Below, in pieces: positions 25,106 to 33,058 of a DNA stretch of 34,643 bases (position 1 is its first letter; each line of letters begins with the position of its first letter). The notes under the pieces were generated by a model. The model was not told where the DNA came from and made no database searches. It saw only the letters and a list, made by a program, of their open reading frames with translations. This DNA comes from Gemmatimonadota bacterium (GTDB lineage: Bacteria; Latescibacterota; UBA2968; UBA8231): the NCBI GenBank assembly GCA_028875335.1, contig JAPPEF010000092.1:1-34643 (forward strand), given 5' to 3'. The translations under genes and the position numbers were made by a program.

Positions 25106-26008
25106 TTACTCAAACGCGGCCTTGATGCGGCCCCAAGAGTCTTCTTCGACCGCTGTTCCATCGCCACCGACGCCGACCAAGCGACCATCGACAAAGCGCT
25201 CGGCAAAGCGCCAAGTCGCAGCCTGACCAGACAAGGTGTGAAAAGCGCGGTAGTCACTCGGCCCCTCATCCATGTCCTGAGCCGAAATCTGGAAACCAAT
25301 GATCTTGCCATCGACCAGCTCCGAAGCTACGCTGTCGTCTGGGCTATTCCAGATCAGGTCGTCGAAAGGCGTGACGAAGAACTCAATGATTGTGGTCGTC
25401 GGGCCATCGCCGGTCGACCCTCCACCGCCGTCAGCATAGGGCAGTGCATTGACCCACTCGGTGCCTTTGCCCAGATAGCCGACGTGGCGGCCATCAGGAG
25501 TATCACCGATAGCCACGTACTGCTGAGCCGTGCGGTTGTTATTCAGGTCTTTCTCTTCGTCGGTCCAGTTCTCATCAGCCGAACCAGTGTAATCGCCACC
25601 AGTGTGGTCGCCATCAAGCATGAACTCAATGGCATCTTGCCTCCACAAGCTACCTAAGTCACCGCCAGCGTACTCGTTAATGTACACGTTGTCGATGCGC
25701 TCCATAGCCATCCACATGGTGCCGAGATTGCCGTTCCAGCCTAGCCAGATGCGATAGTCTAGATCCGCCGGATCGTACTGGGCACCGTCGCCCACAGTCG
25801 GATCCCAAAAAAAGTCAGTGGTGATCAGCGAAGCATCACCAACGACATCTTCCCAGTCGGCTATGTCGGCATCGCGCAAGTCAATGTCAGCCAGATCGGC
25901 CTCAGAGATCTCAAAGAGCAGGTAAACCTGTTCGCCAATATGCGCACTGGCACCGCTCGTCAGGCCCACTATTAGGCCCATAGCGAGGAGGCCATATAGA
26001 CGTTTCAT
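25106..26008 (-). CDS. CBM9/DOMON-like secreted protein with C-terminal WG-R-x-K motif
   Basis: A 300-residue secreted protein with a signal peptide cut near ASA (residue 22). The fold markers match the protein at 891-1871: DADIADWEDVVGDASLI, QDAIEFMLDGDHTGGDYTG, then HTLSGQAATWRFAERF. These fit family-9 carbohydrate-binding/DOMON-like beta-sandwiches. The chain ends EEDSWGRIKAAFE, the tail motif also seen at 918-960 and 31513-31560. The mature protein is very acidic, which suits calcium or sugar binding. AGGAG lies 9 nt before the ATG. With its own candidate promoter and a palindrome behind it, it looks like a single-gene transcript. Ligand unknown. Confidence 0.85.
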   Translation of the reverse strand: MKRLYGLLAMGLIVGLTSGASAHIGEQVYLLFEISEADLADIDLRDADIADWEDVVGDASLITTDFFWDPTVGDGAQYDPADLDYRIWLGWNGNLGTMWMAMERIDNVYINEYAGGDLGSLWRQDAIEFMLDGDHTGGDYTGSADENWTDEEKDLNNNRTAQQYVAIGDTPDGRHVGYLGKGTEWVNALPYADGGGGSTGDGPTTTIIEFFVTPFDDLIWNSPDDSVASELVDGKIIGFQISAQDMDEGPSDYRAFHTLSGQAATWRFAERFVDGRLVGVGGDGTAVEEDSWGRIKAAFE

Positions 26009-26183
26009 AAGCTACGACTCCTTCTCATACTCCCTATTGGGAGAGTGGTGGTTTGGGACAGCGACCTTTTCGGCGACGATCTACCGTAGGTCTGTCTTCC
26101 CCGTGAAAAATTACGCCCACTAGCAACCGCTCCGACTCTTTCCTGACCGGTCGGAACTGCTACAAAGGGCTTATAGTCGAGGC

Positions 26184-26212
26184 AATATAGAGAAATCTCC
26201 CCTGTTCTGCAA
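26184..26212 (-). promoter_or_regulatory. Candidate sigma-70-type promoter of the 25106-26008 gene
   Basis: Minus strand TTGCAG (26212-26207), 17-nt spacer, TATATT (26189-26184). It would give a leader of about 170 nt. I see no gene in the rest of the 26009-26296 spacer. Confidence 0.4.
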
Positions 26213-26296
26213 GTATTTTACATTCTTGTCATAAGACTGGCCCATTGGCTATGCGCCCGATAAGAAATTTATCGAGAGGGGAGTGAGGCCATTTAC

Positions 26297-27202
26297 TTAT
26301 TGAGAATCCCCGGCACCGTCGCTATCACTGTCGTCGGTGCTGTCTTCGGCCTTATCGTCAGCCCCCTCTTCATCACTATCCTTCCGAAAGCGAATGTGCT
26401 TTATGTCGTGCATACCAATCGCAAACGGACTTGAGCCCACGACGCCCGTAAAGGCCTGGTTGACGCGCTCGAAATAGCTCTTGTCGGTCTCGCCCGAAAG
26501 GCGCACTATGCTCGCCTCGACCGTGCCCATAACGGTTTTCCCCGACCAATAGGTAGCCGTTATCGGCCTGAACTCATCGCCCGTCCCGCTGTCTTCAAAG
26601 TCGATTCGCGCCACTTTATCTAAAGGGATAAAGCGCTTGTTGCGGCCCTTGAAAAAGTCGAGCCGCTTCTTGCCGTGAAAGCGCAAATCTTCTACCTCAA
26701 AGCGTCTGCCGTTTGTCGTGATGATCGTGGCCTTGAGGATTTTTTCTGCCGGCGGCTCCTCGCCGACGGGATGGCGCAAGACAATCTCTTGCACATCGCT
26801 GGCGAGGATGAAGAACGGCCCCAACTCGGTCACCCCAGCGAAGCGACGCCCGCTGCTTCCACCACCGACGGCATCCTGGTGGGGCGAAGAAGAGCCACCC
26901 GTCACCATCAAACCCGCTTCTTGGACGCCATTCCGGAATACGAGCACGACGCGCTGTTCCTCGTCGCTGCGCTCCCCTTCAAAGCGCAATCGAGCCACCT
27001 TGACTAGTTCTACTAGACGACGCTGCCCTTGGAAGTAGATTTCCAAATCCTGACGCCCCTGAAAGGTGAACTTATCTACTTGGTGCTGGTTTCCGTAGCG
27101 ATCGATAATGGTCGCCTTGAGAGGGGAAGTAGCAGCTTCACTGGCCGACACCCATAGCGCGGCCAAGAGTACAACTCCACTCCATAGTCCTTTGCGCTTC
27201 AT
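26297..27202 (-). CDS. Secreted protein made of a tandemly duplicated ~118-residue domain
   Basis: A 301-residue exported protein (signal cut near SEA, residue 23). The mature part is two copies of one domain. Copy 1 is about residues 27-145 (LKATIIDRYGNQHQVDKFTF, LVKVARLRFE, FILASDVQEIVLRH). Copy 2 is about 155-273 (LKATIITTNGRRFEVEDLRF, LDKVARIDFED, FAIGMHDIKHIRFR). I do not recognise the domain. A 25-residue Asp/Glu/Ser tail follows. GGAG lies 8 nt before the ATG. The gene is 20 nt downstream of the lipoprotein at 27223-27918 and should share its promoter. Confidence 0.8.
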   Translation of the reverse strand: MKRKGLWSGVVLLAALWVSASEAATSPLKATIIDRYGNQHQVDKFTFQGRQDLEIYFQGQRRLVELVKVARLRFEGERSDEEQRVVLVFRNGVQEAGLMVTGGSSSPHQDAVGGGSSGRRFAGVTELGPFFILASDVQEIVLRHPVGEEPPAEKILKATIITTNGRRFEVEDLRFHGKKRLDFFKGRNKRFIPLDKVARIDFEDSGTGDEFRPITATYWSGKTVMGTVEASIVRLSGETDKSYFERVNQAFTGVVGSSPFAIGMHDIKHIRFRKDSDEEGADDKAEDSTDDSDSDGAGDSQ

Positions 27203-27222
27203 GGCATTGCTCCGCGATAAGC

Positions 27223-27918
27223 CTAAGGCTGGGCGGCCCCTTCGCTTCCGCTTTCGCCCGGTTGTGCCGGCGAAGGCGGCGGGCCGATGAGAATGTTTTG
27301 GGTCTGTCCCATGCTCACCTGTACGGGCCTGATTTCGTCCAAACCAGTGGGGGAATTTTCAATTCGAACCTTGTACTCGCCCACCGGCACGATAAAGTAG
27401 CGCACCTCTGTCGAGGTCATGCCCCGGCCTAGCATAGTCCGCAAATTGTAGTCGAAAATCAGGAAAGGCACCTGACTGCGACCCTGTGCGTCAGAAAAAA
27501 TGACCTGAAAACGGCCGATGGGTATGGTCGCGTACATTTCCTGTCCCATCAGGACATCGACTTCCTTCTCAACGCTGTCGTCGATATCCGTATTGACCAC
27601 AACTGTGTAGCTGCCAGGGTCTAGATCGACGAATTGTGGCAGAGAGCGGTAGCCCGTCTCGTATCCTATGGGTGAACTCGCGGCCATGCGCGGCGATTCC
27701 GAGTGGACCTCCTCGCCAGTCTCTCCGTCGAGTACGTAATAATTTACTTCGTTGATCCCTCCCGTCTCCAACATGAGCCGCCCCTTGCCCTCGGGAATGG
27801 GCGGCAGACCATAACCACCTCCGCTGCCTCCAGTGGTGGCACAGCCAGCCACAACAGCCGCTAGAGCACCGACCAGAAGCCACTTTCCCACCTGGGTATA
27901 TTCGACCTTCGACGCCAT
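27223..27918 (-). CDS. Lipoprotein with PEGA-like beta-sandwich segments
   Basis: A 231-residue lipoprotein with canonical lipobox VAGC (Cys26). After a Gly-rich linker come two all-beta segments: DLDPGSYTVVVNTDID followed by EKEVDVLMGQ, and IVPVGEYKVRIENSP followed by RPVQVSMGQ. Each has the Pro/Val-Gly-x-Y-x-V pattern typical of PEGA or carboxypeptidase-regulatory-like repeats. The tail is Pro/Gly/Ser-rich. AAGGAGGGAG just before the ATG marks a strong start. It leads a two-gene unit with the duplicated-domain protein. Envelope structural role likely; exact function unknown. Confidence 0.75.
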   Translation of the reverse strand: MASKVEYTQVGKWLLVGALAAVVAGCATTGGSGGGYGLPPIPEGKGRLMLETGGINEVNYYVLDGETGEEVHSESPRMAASSPIGYETGYRSLPQFVDLDPGSYTVVVNTDIDDSVEKEVDVLMGQEMYATIPIGRFQVIFSDAQGRSQVPFLIFDYNLRTMLGRGMTSTEVRYFIVPVGEYKVRIENSPTGLDEIRPVQVSMGQTQNILIGPPPSPAQPGESGSEGAAQP

Positions 27919-27968
27919 CTCTCCCTCCTTGTGACGAACCGTAGAAAACGGACAATTACCTAAAAGCC

Positions 27969-27997
27969 ATAATATGTAGGCCCTCGGCCGCTGTCAA
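27969..27997 (-). promoter_or_regulatory. Strong sigma-70-type promoter of the 27918-26297 unit
   Basis: Minus strand TTGACA (27997-27992), 17-nt spacer, TATTAT (27974-27969). The -35 box is perfect and the -10 box matches 5 of 6. The -35 box begins directly after the TAG stop of the upstream glycosyltransferase gene. The predicted leader is about 44 nt. Confidence 0.7.
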
Positions 27998-29608
27998 CTA
28001 TTCGCCGTCGGCTGCAAGGGATACGAGAATGAAGTGACGATCCTTTCTTGGCTGCCGGGTAACGAAGCGCATGAACTCTGCTCTGTCGTGCCACTGACGC
28101 GGGTGCGCTGAAGGGGTCGTCACGCCCCGGCGCAAGAGATCTTGCCAAAAAGGCTCGTTATCCACGGCGAAGCCAGCCGCGACTAGAAAATAGTCTGCAC
28201 CCTCGGCCGCGAGGCTGTCGAGCTGCTCTGGCGCAAATTCGGGCGGAGTTATTTGCCATCCCTTGCGATGGCAGTAATAGAGCAAGGTCGGGCTTTGCGA
28301 CCGGTGCGGCACTCCGGTGTTTTCGTCCTCGTCGCCGATGACCAGCAGCGCATCCTGCGGCAACTTGGCGTCGATTATCCGGCCCACCAGATGGCAGCTC
28401 TGGTAGTAATTGTGCCAATTGTTGGGCTGTGCGTAATACGGTCCAACCGCCCAAGCACTGTAGGCGGTGACCCCAACGACCAGCGTACATACCAAAGCGA
28501 CGCGCCAGCGGTACTTCCAGTTCCGCGCGAATCTACACCACCCGACCGATGCGGCATCTGTCTCAATAATGGCTTCGAGTACCCGCCCGGCTAGCAGAGC
28601 CCCCACCGGGACAAAGGGTAACTGGTAGTAATGCAGCCTGCGATTGCCTTCGGGGACGACAAAGAAGTAGAGTACCAACCCTCCCATCCATACCCACAGT
28701 GTCCACTCGCGCCGTTGGACAGGCGCGAGGGCCAGTCCCGCCAAAACCAGGACCGCCCCCGTAGGCGTATAGACGCTATGCCAGAAGCGTTTCAATAGCG
28801 TCCAGTAGAAGTCCGCCGTAAAAAGCAGGCTGTGGTCCCACTTGTCATAGCCGTAACGATTCCAGATGCCAAACGTCAGGCCGGTTTCCTCAAAGAGCAG
28901 GTTGGCATGCCAGTACCAGAGTATAGAAGGCACTAGGACCAGCACGAGATAGAGCCAAAGCGCGGGCCTGAGGAAGAAGCGCCACCCCCAGCGAACCCAC
29001 GCTAAGGCGACCAGCGGAAAACCGAGATAGAGGGTAGGTATTTTGACGAGGAAACACAGGGAGGCCAACAGTGCAGCCAGCGCGAAGTCCCATCGGCGAC
29101 CGCTGTCAATCCACCGAGCGAAAGCCCAAAGCGCGCCCACGCTCAAAAGGATCATCAGCGCCTCGGGCATAAAGGTGCGCCCGTAGTAGATGCTCATAGG
29201 AAAAAGCAAATAGAGCAGAGCAGCTAAAAGCGCGCCCAGCCGCCCCATGCCCAATCGCAGGCCCAGCCAATAGAGCAGCGCCGCGGCCGCAGTCGAGCAC
29301 AGCGCCGCCACGAGCCGCCCGAGCCACTCATAAGAACCGTCGGCTGCGGCATAGAGCAGGGAGACGACGAAAGGGTACAAAGGGAAATTTGTCTCTACGT
29401 ATCCAGGGGTGGTGCCGCGCCAATCGACGCGCGGATAGAAGAGCGAATAGCCCTCTTCGTAAAAATTACGGGCAATGGCGGCCGTGTCCGTCTGACGCCA
29501 AGCCTGCTTGTCGGTCAGGGGCGCTTGCAGGTTTACAAGCCGCAGGGCCAGCCCCAGGGCAAGGACGATATAAAGATAAGAAACGCCCATAGCCCCCTTC
29601 GTCTGCAT
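27998..29608 (-). CDS. GT39/ArnT-like membrane glycosyltransferase
   Basis: A 536-residue multi-pass membrane protein. The first periplasmic loop has AWRQTDTAAIARNFYEEG with Asp41 at the catalytic Asp position of the PMT/ArnT family, then TNFPLYPFVVSLLY, the usual second motif. Many hydrophobic helices follow up to about residue 355, then a soluble C-terminal domain. These enzymes move a sugar from a polyprenyl-phosphate donor to lipid or protein on the outer side of the inner membrane. An internal ATG at 29590 with GAAGGGG ahead is a possible better start. The gene is 6 nt after the TolB-like gene. Acceptor unknown. Confidence 0.85.
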   Translation of the reverse strand: MQTKGAMGVSYLYIVLALGLALRLVNLQAPLTDKQAWRQTDTAAIARNFYEEGYSLFYPRVDWRGTTPGYVETNFPLYPFVVSLLYAAADGSYEWLGRLVAALCSTAAAALLYWLGLRLGMGRLGALLAALLYLLFPMSIYYGRTFMPEALMILLSVGALWAFARWIDSGRRWDFALAALLASLCFLVKIPTLYLGFPLVALAWVRWGWRFFLRPALWLYLVLVLVPSILWYWHANLLFEETGLTFGIWNRYGYDKWDHSLLFTADFYWTLLKRFWHSVYTPTGAVLVLAGLALAPVQRREWTLWVWMGGLVLYFFVVPEGNRRLHYYQLPFVPVGALLAGRVLEAIIETDAASVGWCRFARNWKYRWRVALVCTLVVGVTAYSAWAVGPYYAQPNNWHNYYQSCHLVGRIIDAKLPQDALLVIGDEDENTGVPHRSQSPTLLYYCHRKGWQITPPEFAPEQLDSLAAEGADYFLVAAGFAVDNEPFWQDLLRRGVTTPSAHPRQWHDRAEFMRFVTRQPRKDRHFILVSLAADGE

Positions 29609-29614
29609 GTTAGA

Positions 29615-30790
29615 TCAGTAAGGACGCCAGCTCGGCGACATATCGTCGCGGTCGTCGTTGTCGGTCAGGTTGATGGGCATCAGTGGCGGCGCGTCCATCT
29701 CGTCCATGTCGAATCCGGCTGTTCCGACCAAGTAAATGTCGTATTCGTCGTCGCCCATCCTGCCCGCATAAGCTATCCCCTTGCCATCGGGCGACCAGAC
29801 TGGCTCTTGCTCGTAGGTCTTCTCGGCAATGGAGATGCGGGTCTGCCCTTGCCCGTCGGGCCGCATGAGCATCAGCTCTTGGCCGCCAAACTCCTCCGAG
29901 TTGTAAACCAAGCGGTCGCCTTTTGGAGAAAACGACGCGAACAAGTCGAGCTTGCGCTGATTCTCGGTGAGGCGAGTCCGATTCGATCCGTCGAGATCGA
30001 TGAGGTAGATCTCGGCGTTGTCGTCGAAGGCCGCAGAAGTAAAGGCGATGCGGCCGCCATCGGGCGAAAACGAAGGCTGGCTGCCTTGAACCAACTTCCG
30101 CGGGTTAGCCCCGTCGGCGTCCATGAGCCAGACGGCCACATCGCCGTCGCGTTGACTGACGAAGGCGATCGTCTCGCCATCGGGCGAAAAGACGCCGCGC
30201 TGGTCGCGCTCGGGGTGTTCGGTTAGGCGCACGACATTAGAGCTATCGGCATCCATGACGTAGAGGTCGATGTTACTCATTACGTCGCCGCGGGTGAAAA
30301 GGATCTTCTTCCCGTCGGACGACCAAGAGGGATGCTGCTCGGGTTCAGGGGTATGGGTTAGTTGCTGGCGGTCGCTGCCATCGGCCTTGATGGTAAACAA
30401 GTCCCAGTTGCGGACGTTTTTCTTGGTCGAGGCGTAGAGGATCGTGCCCTCGCGTTTGAAAGGGGCATTGCTGCTAGCGGGAATATCGAAGATCGCCTCG
30501 TAGATCCGCACGCCCCATAGCGGCGGCGATTCCACTTGCAAGACTTCATTCCCCAGATAATCCCCCGCGGCGACATTGACTGCATAAGAGCCACCGCCCA
30601 ATTCGATTTTGCTGTCCGGCTCGGGCAAGACGTAGGTTCCGGCTTTGACCAAGTGATTGAATTTGTACTGGACGTCATTGGCGTCTAAGCGCACGAGTTG
30701 GCCGTCCCCGCCCCTGATCTCGATTTTAACTTGGTTCGAGCCGCATCCTGCGATCGCGATGGCTAAAACCAATGCAGATAGCTTGAACAT
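29615..30790 (-). CDS. TolB-like beta-propeller lipoprotein
   Basis: A 391-residue lipoprotein with lipobox IAGC (Cys16). Residues 20-115 are a beta-rich N-terminal part. From about 120 on, six PD40/TolB-type blades follow, each with the PxWSPDGxxIxF pattern (HPSWSSDGKKILFTRG, RGVFSPDGETIAFVSQ, QPSFSPDGGRIAFTS, FASFSPKGDRLVYNSE, EPVWSPDGKGIAYAG) and a YxxDxDGSN link. Such propellers act in the periplasm as binding platforms, as in Tol-Pal. The AAGGAGG site before the ATG is strong. There is no tolA, tolQ, tolR or pal here, so a direct Tol role is not implied. It lies between a PlsC-like gene and a glycosyltransferase gene. Confidence 0.85.
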   Translation of the reverse strand: MFKLSALVLAIAIAGCGSNQVKIEIRGGDGQLVRLDANDVQYKFNHLVKAGTYVLPEPDSKIELGGGSYAVNVAAGDYLGNEVLQVESPPLWGVRIYEAIFDIPASSNAPFKREGTILYASTKKNVRNWDLFTIKADGSDRQQLTHTPEPEQHPSWSSDGKKILFTRGDVMSNIDLYVMDADSSNVVRLTEHPERDQRGVFSPDGETIAFVSQRDGDVAVWLMDADGANPRKLVQGSQPSFSPDGGRIAFTSAAFDDNAEIYLIDLDGSNRTRLTENQRKLDLFASFSPKGDRLVYNSEEFGGQELMLMRPDGQGQTRISIAEKTYEQEPVWSPDGKGIAYAGRMGDDEYDIYLVGTAGFDMDEMDAPPLMPINLTDNDDRDDMSPSWRPY

Positions 30791-30824
30791 GTATCCTCCT
30801 TACTGGGTATTGCACACTCGGCCA

Positions 30825-31508
30825 TCAGGCTAGACCGCTGAGTATTCGCAAGCGATTGCCGAGATGATCCATCAGTTCGTTAACATTGGCGAAGGAATCC
30901 GCGTAGAGCGGTTCGTCAACCCGAAAGTACACCTGCGCCCCAGGCCGAGCGTAGCTATCGTACTCCAGTCCAATGGGAATCAACGGCACGTGCATCCCCA
31001 ACCGCTCTTCGGCCTGTACCAGATGCTCGACTACTTCCTTTTGCAGCGGCCCCAACTTGTCTTGATAGCGCATGCCTTCCGGGTGTGAGACGACCAATTC
31101 CCCGCGCTGGTACAGCCCATCTAAATAGTCTTGCATCTGTTGGTTGGCCGCGCGCGCGCGCCGAATCTCAGCGCGGCGTTGCTCCCGATCTGCGATCCGC
31201 CTAATGTCTTTCGGTCTCACCACTTTGACCCCCCCCATCAACTCTAGCACCCCCCACAAACCAACCTTCATAATGTAGTTGGCATAGCGCCGGGTGAATC
31301 TGTACAACAAGACTCCTTCGAGCAGAATGTCGCGATACGCGCAGTGCTTGGGCAAAATCAGGGCCGGCCCCTCGCACGGCAGATTGCGACCGCCTTCGAC
31401 CGCCAAGCGGTGATAGCGCATGGCACCTGCCGCGAGCAGACGAGCGCCGCAGGCGAAGGCATCAATGCGCTTGATGGAAAAGTCGCTATGCTCAGGCTCT
31501 GCGGGCAT
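30825..31508 (-). CDS. PlsC-family 1-acylglycerol-phosphate acyltransferase-like protein
   Basis: A 227-residue membrane-associated acyltransferase. The HX4D catalytic motif is KHCAYRD (His55, Asp60), and the second conserved block is SHPEGMR (Pro143-Arg147), corresponding to the FPEGTR motif. MGGVKVVRP near 91-99 fits the middle block. Family members acylate lysophosphatidate or other lysolipids. The long basic helix after it (RREQ-type, about 103-125) is unusual. It starts 4 nt after the stop of the small secreted protein without a clear Shine-Dalgarno sequence, so it is probably coupled to it. Substrate not determinable. Confidence 0.82.
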   Translation of the reverse strand: MPAEPEHSDFSIKRIDAFACGARLLAAGAMRYHRLAVEGGRNLPCEGPALILPKHCAYRDILLEGVLLYRFTRRYANYIMKVGLWGVLELMGGVKVVRPKDIRRIADREQRRAEIRRARAANQQMQDYLDGLYQRGELVVSHPEGMRYQDKLGPLQKEVVEHLVQAEERLGMHVPLIPIGLEYDSYARPGAQVYFRVDEPLYADSFANVNELMDHLGNRLRILSGLA

Positions 31509-31512
31509 GGTG

Positions 31513-31968
31513 CTATCTGAACAGGTCCTTTACCTTGCCCCAAGTGCTTTCGTCCACTTCCGTAGACAAAGGTTGCAGTAGGCTCTGGCCCAGGCCGACC
31601 AAATGCAAAGTGCCCTCGGAATCTACGGCTGCGAAATAATCCCCGTCGGCGTCCAGACGCGCCTTGATGTACGCGGGAACCTCCGGCGACTGCGCGGCCA
31701 TGGCGGTCGACCATAGGGTCAGGCCCTCAACCGCCGCTAGCATCTGCCCGTCACGGGCTATGGCGATAAACCGCTGCTCAGCATCTTGGGCGCTAAACTG
31801 CCGCCATAGCTGCAAGACCCGCTGGCGCTGCGGAGCTCTATCGTGCGAGAAGACGTAGAATACGCGGCTATCTTCAGGCAGGACCAGAATCTCGCCGCTG
31901 CCAACTTCACTCGCTGCGACCAAGAGTAAGATCAGACACATCGTCCATGTCGTTCGTAGTGCGTTCAT
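31513..31968 (-). CDS. Small secreted protein with C-terminal WG-K-x-K motif
   Basis: A 151-residue exported protein; signal peptide cut near GSG (residue 25). The mature domain (26-125) is unrelated to the CBM9-like proteins and has no family I know. It ends VDESTWGKVKDLFR, which matches EEDSWGRIKAAFE of 25106-26008 and RSWGRLKASLF of 891-1871. This makes the tail look like a separable module. The start is 7 nt after the stop of the CsgG/FlgT-like gene, whose TAG forms part of a weak AGGG ribosome site. Confidence 0.75.
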   Translation of the reverse strand: MNALRTTWTMCLILLLVAASEVGSGEILVLPEDSRVFYVFSHDRAPQRQRVLQLWRQFSAQDAEQRFIAIARDGQMLAAVEGLTLWSTAMAAQSPEVPAYIKARLDADGDYFAAVDSEGTLHLVGLGQSLLQPLSTEVDESTWGKVKDLFR

Positions 31969-31975
31969 ATCGACC

Positions 31976-33058
31976 CTATTCGGCGCGAATCCCGTAATCC
32001 TTTTGCACGGCGTCTTCCCCTTGCAGAATCCTCACCAGCGACAGGTGTTGGCTGAGCACCTGTTCGACTTGCACGACGCCGACCCGGCGCGGCAGGGACT
32101 TTCCCAACACCTCGCCGGTATCTGGATCTTTCAGTTCCCGCCCCTTGTCCCACACGCCGTACTTGTTGCCTTTCTGCACTGAATCGGCTAATCCCACATT
32201 AATATAAGCGCTCAATCGCACTCGCACAGATTGGCCGTTTTCCCCTGTATCAGCCTGCACCGTGTCAGCCACCACTTCTATGATTTTCGGCTCGGAGACC
32301 TTGAGTGCGGCCGGAGGTTGGATGAGGCTATCCAGCCCGGCGGCCAAGTGATCTAGACATCGACCCACCGACTTGCCTAGCAAGGTATTGTGGAATTCCT
32401 CGCTCCCCCACTCCATCTGCCCCAAGAGAAAGTACTCCTTTTCCAGTGGCACGAAGGCCGCCGGATTGGTGATCCCATAGCGCTTGCTGTCCTCAGCTAC
32501 TTCCCGCAGCACCTCGCCGGCTGCTTCCCCGTCTATGACCTTATAGGGATACAGCCGCACCGTGGTCAGACCCTGATAGCTGCGATATCCGCCGATGGGC
32601 ACGGTGGCGCGAAAGCGCTTCATACTCATCTCGTCGATCTGCCCCAAGACGACGTAGTCGGCGTCCACCTCGCGGCCAATGGCCAAAGCGAGCGCTACAT
32701 CGACCTTGCCCTGCAATTCTTTCTTTTTTAATCGCACGAGTGCCGAATCAATGGACACGGTGCTGAAAAAGGCACTGCCGCGTAGCGAATCGGCCAAGCC
32801 TCGGGGTATGGCCGAGTATATGTCCCACTCGCCCTTGTATTTCGACTTGTCGCGAAAGGGCATGAAGAGCAGCCGCTGCTTCAGCCCCTCCGAAATGGCG
32901 CTGTCGCTGACTACCGAATCCTTTGAAGCTTCCTCCTCTTCCTTTTGATCGCCCAACCCCATAATCGGCACCACAGCCGCCCTTCCGTCTGCCCCCCAGT
33001 ACAGCGCGGCCAACAAAGCAAGTCCCCCTCGCAAAAACCACCTGTGTCTAGCGGACAT
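31976..33058 (-). CDS. CsgG/FlgT-like exported protein
   Basis: A 360-residue exported protein with a signal peptide cut near GRA (residue 27). The middle part (about 62-215) resembles the CsgG/TolB-N-like fold: LLFMPFRDKSKYKGEWDIYSA, PRGLADSLRGSAFFSTVS, then DADYVVLGQIDEM. The C-terminal part (about 275-355) resembles the FlgT C-terminal domain: INVGLADSVQKGNKYGVWDK, DPDTGEVLG, VGVVQVEQVLSQHLSLVRI. Related proteins assemble envelope structures such as curli pores or flagellar rings, but no csg or flagellar genes are present. The ATG shares a base with the stop of the racemase gene (TGATG), so they are coupled. Function inferred only as envelope-related. Confidence 0.7.
   Translation of the reverse strand: MSARHRWFLRGGLALLAALYWGADGRAAVVPIMGLGDQKEEEEASKDSVVSDSAISEGLKQRLLFMPFRDKSKYKGEWDIYSAIPRGLADSLRGSAFFSTVSIDSALVRLKKKELQGKVDVALALAIGREVDADYVVLGQIDEMSMKRFRATVPIGGYRSYQGLTTVRLYPYKVIDGEAAGEVLREVAEDSKRYGITNPAAFVPLEKEYFLLGQMEWGSEEFHNTLLGKSVGRCLDHLAAGLDSLIQPPAALKVSEPKIIEVVADTVQADTGENGQSVRVRLSAYINVGLADSVQKGNKYGVWDKGRELKDPDTGEVLGKSLPRRVGVVQVEQVLSQHLSLVRILQGEDAVQKDYGIRAE

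Noticed and set aside
29615..30790. Direct role in the Tol-Pal system
   Set aside because: Only a TolB-type propeller is present; no tolQ, tolR, tolA or pal in the window, and the N-terminal domain does not clearly match TolB.
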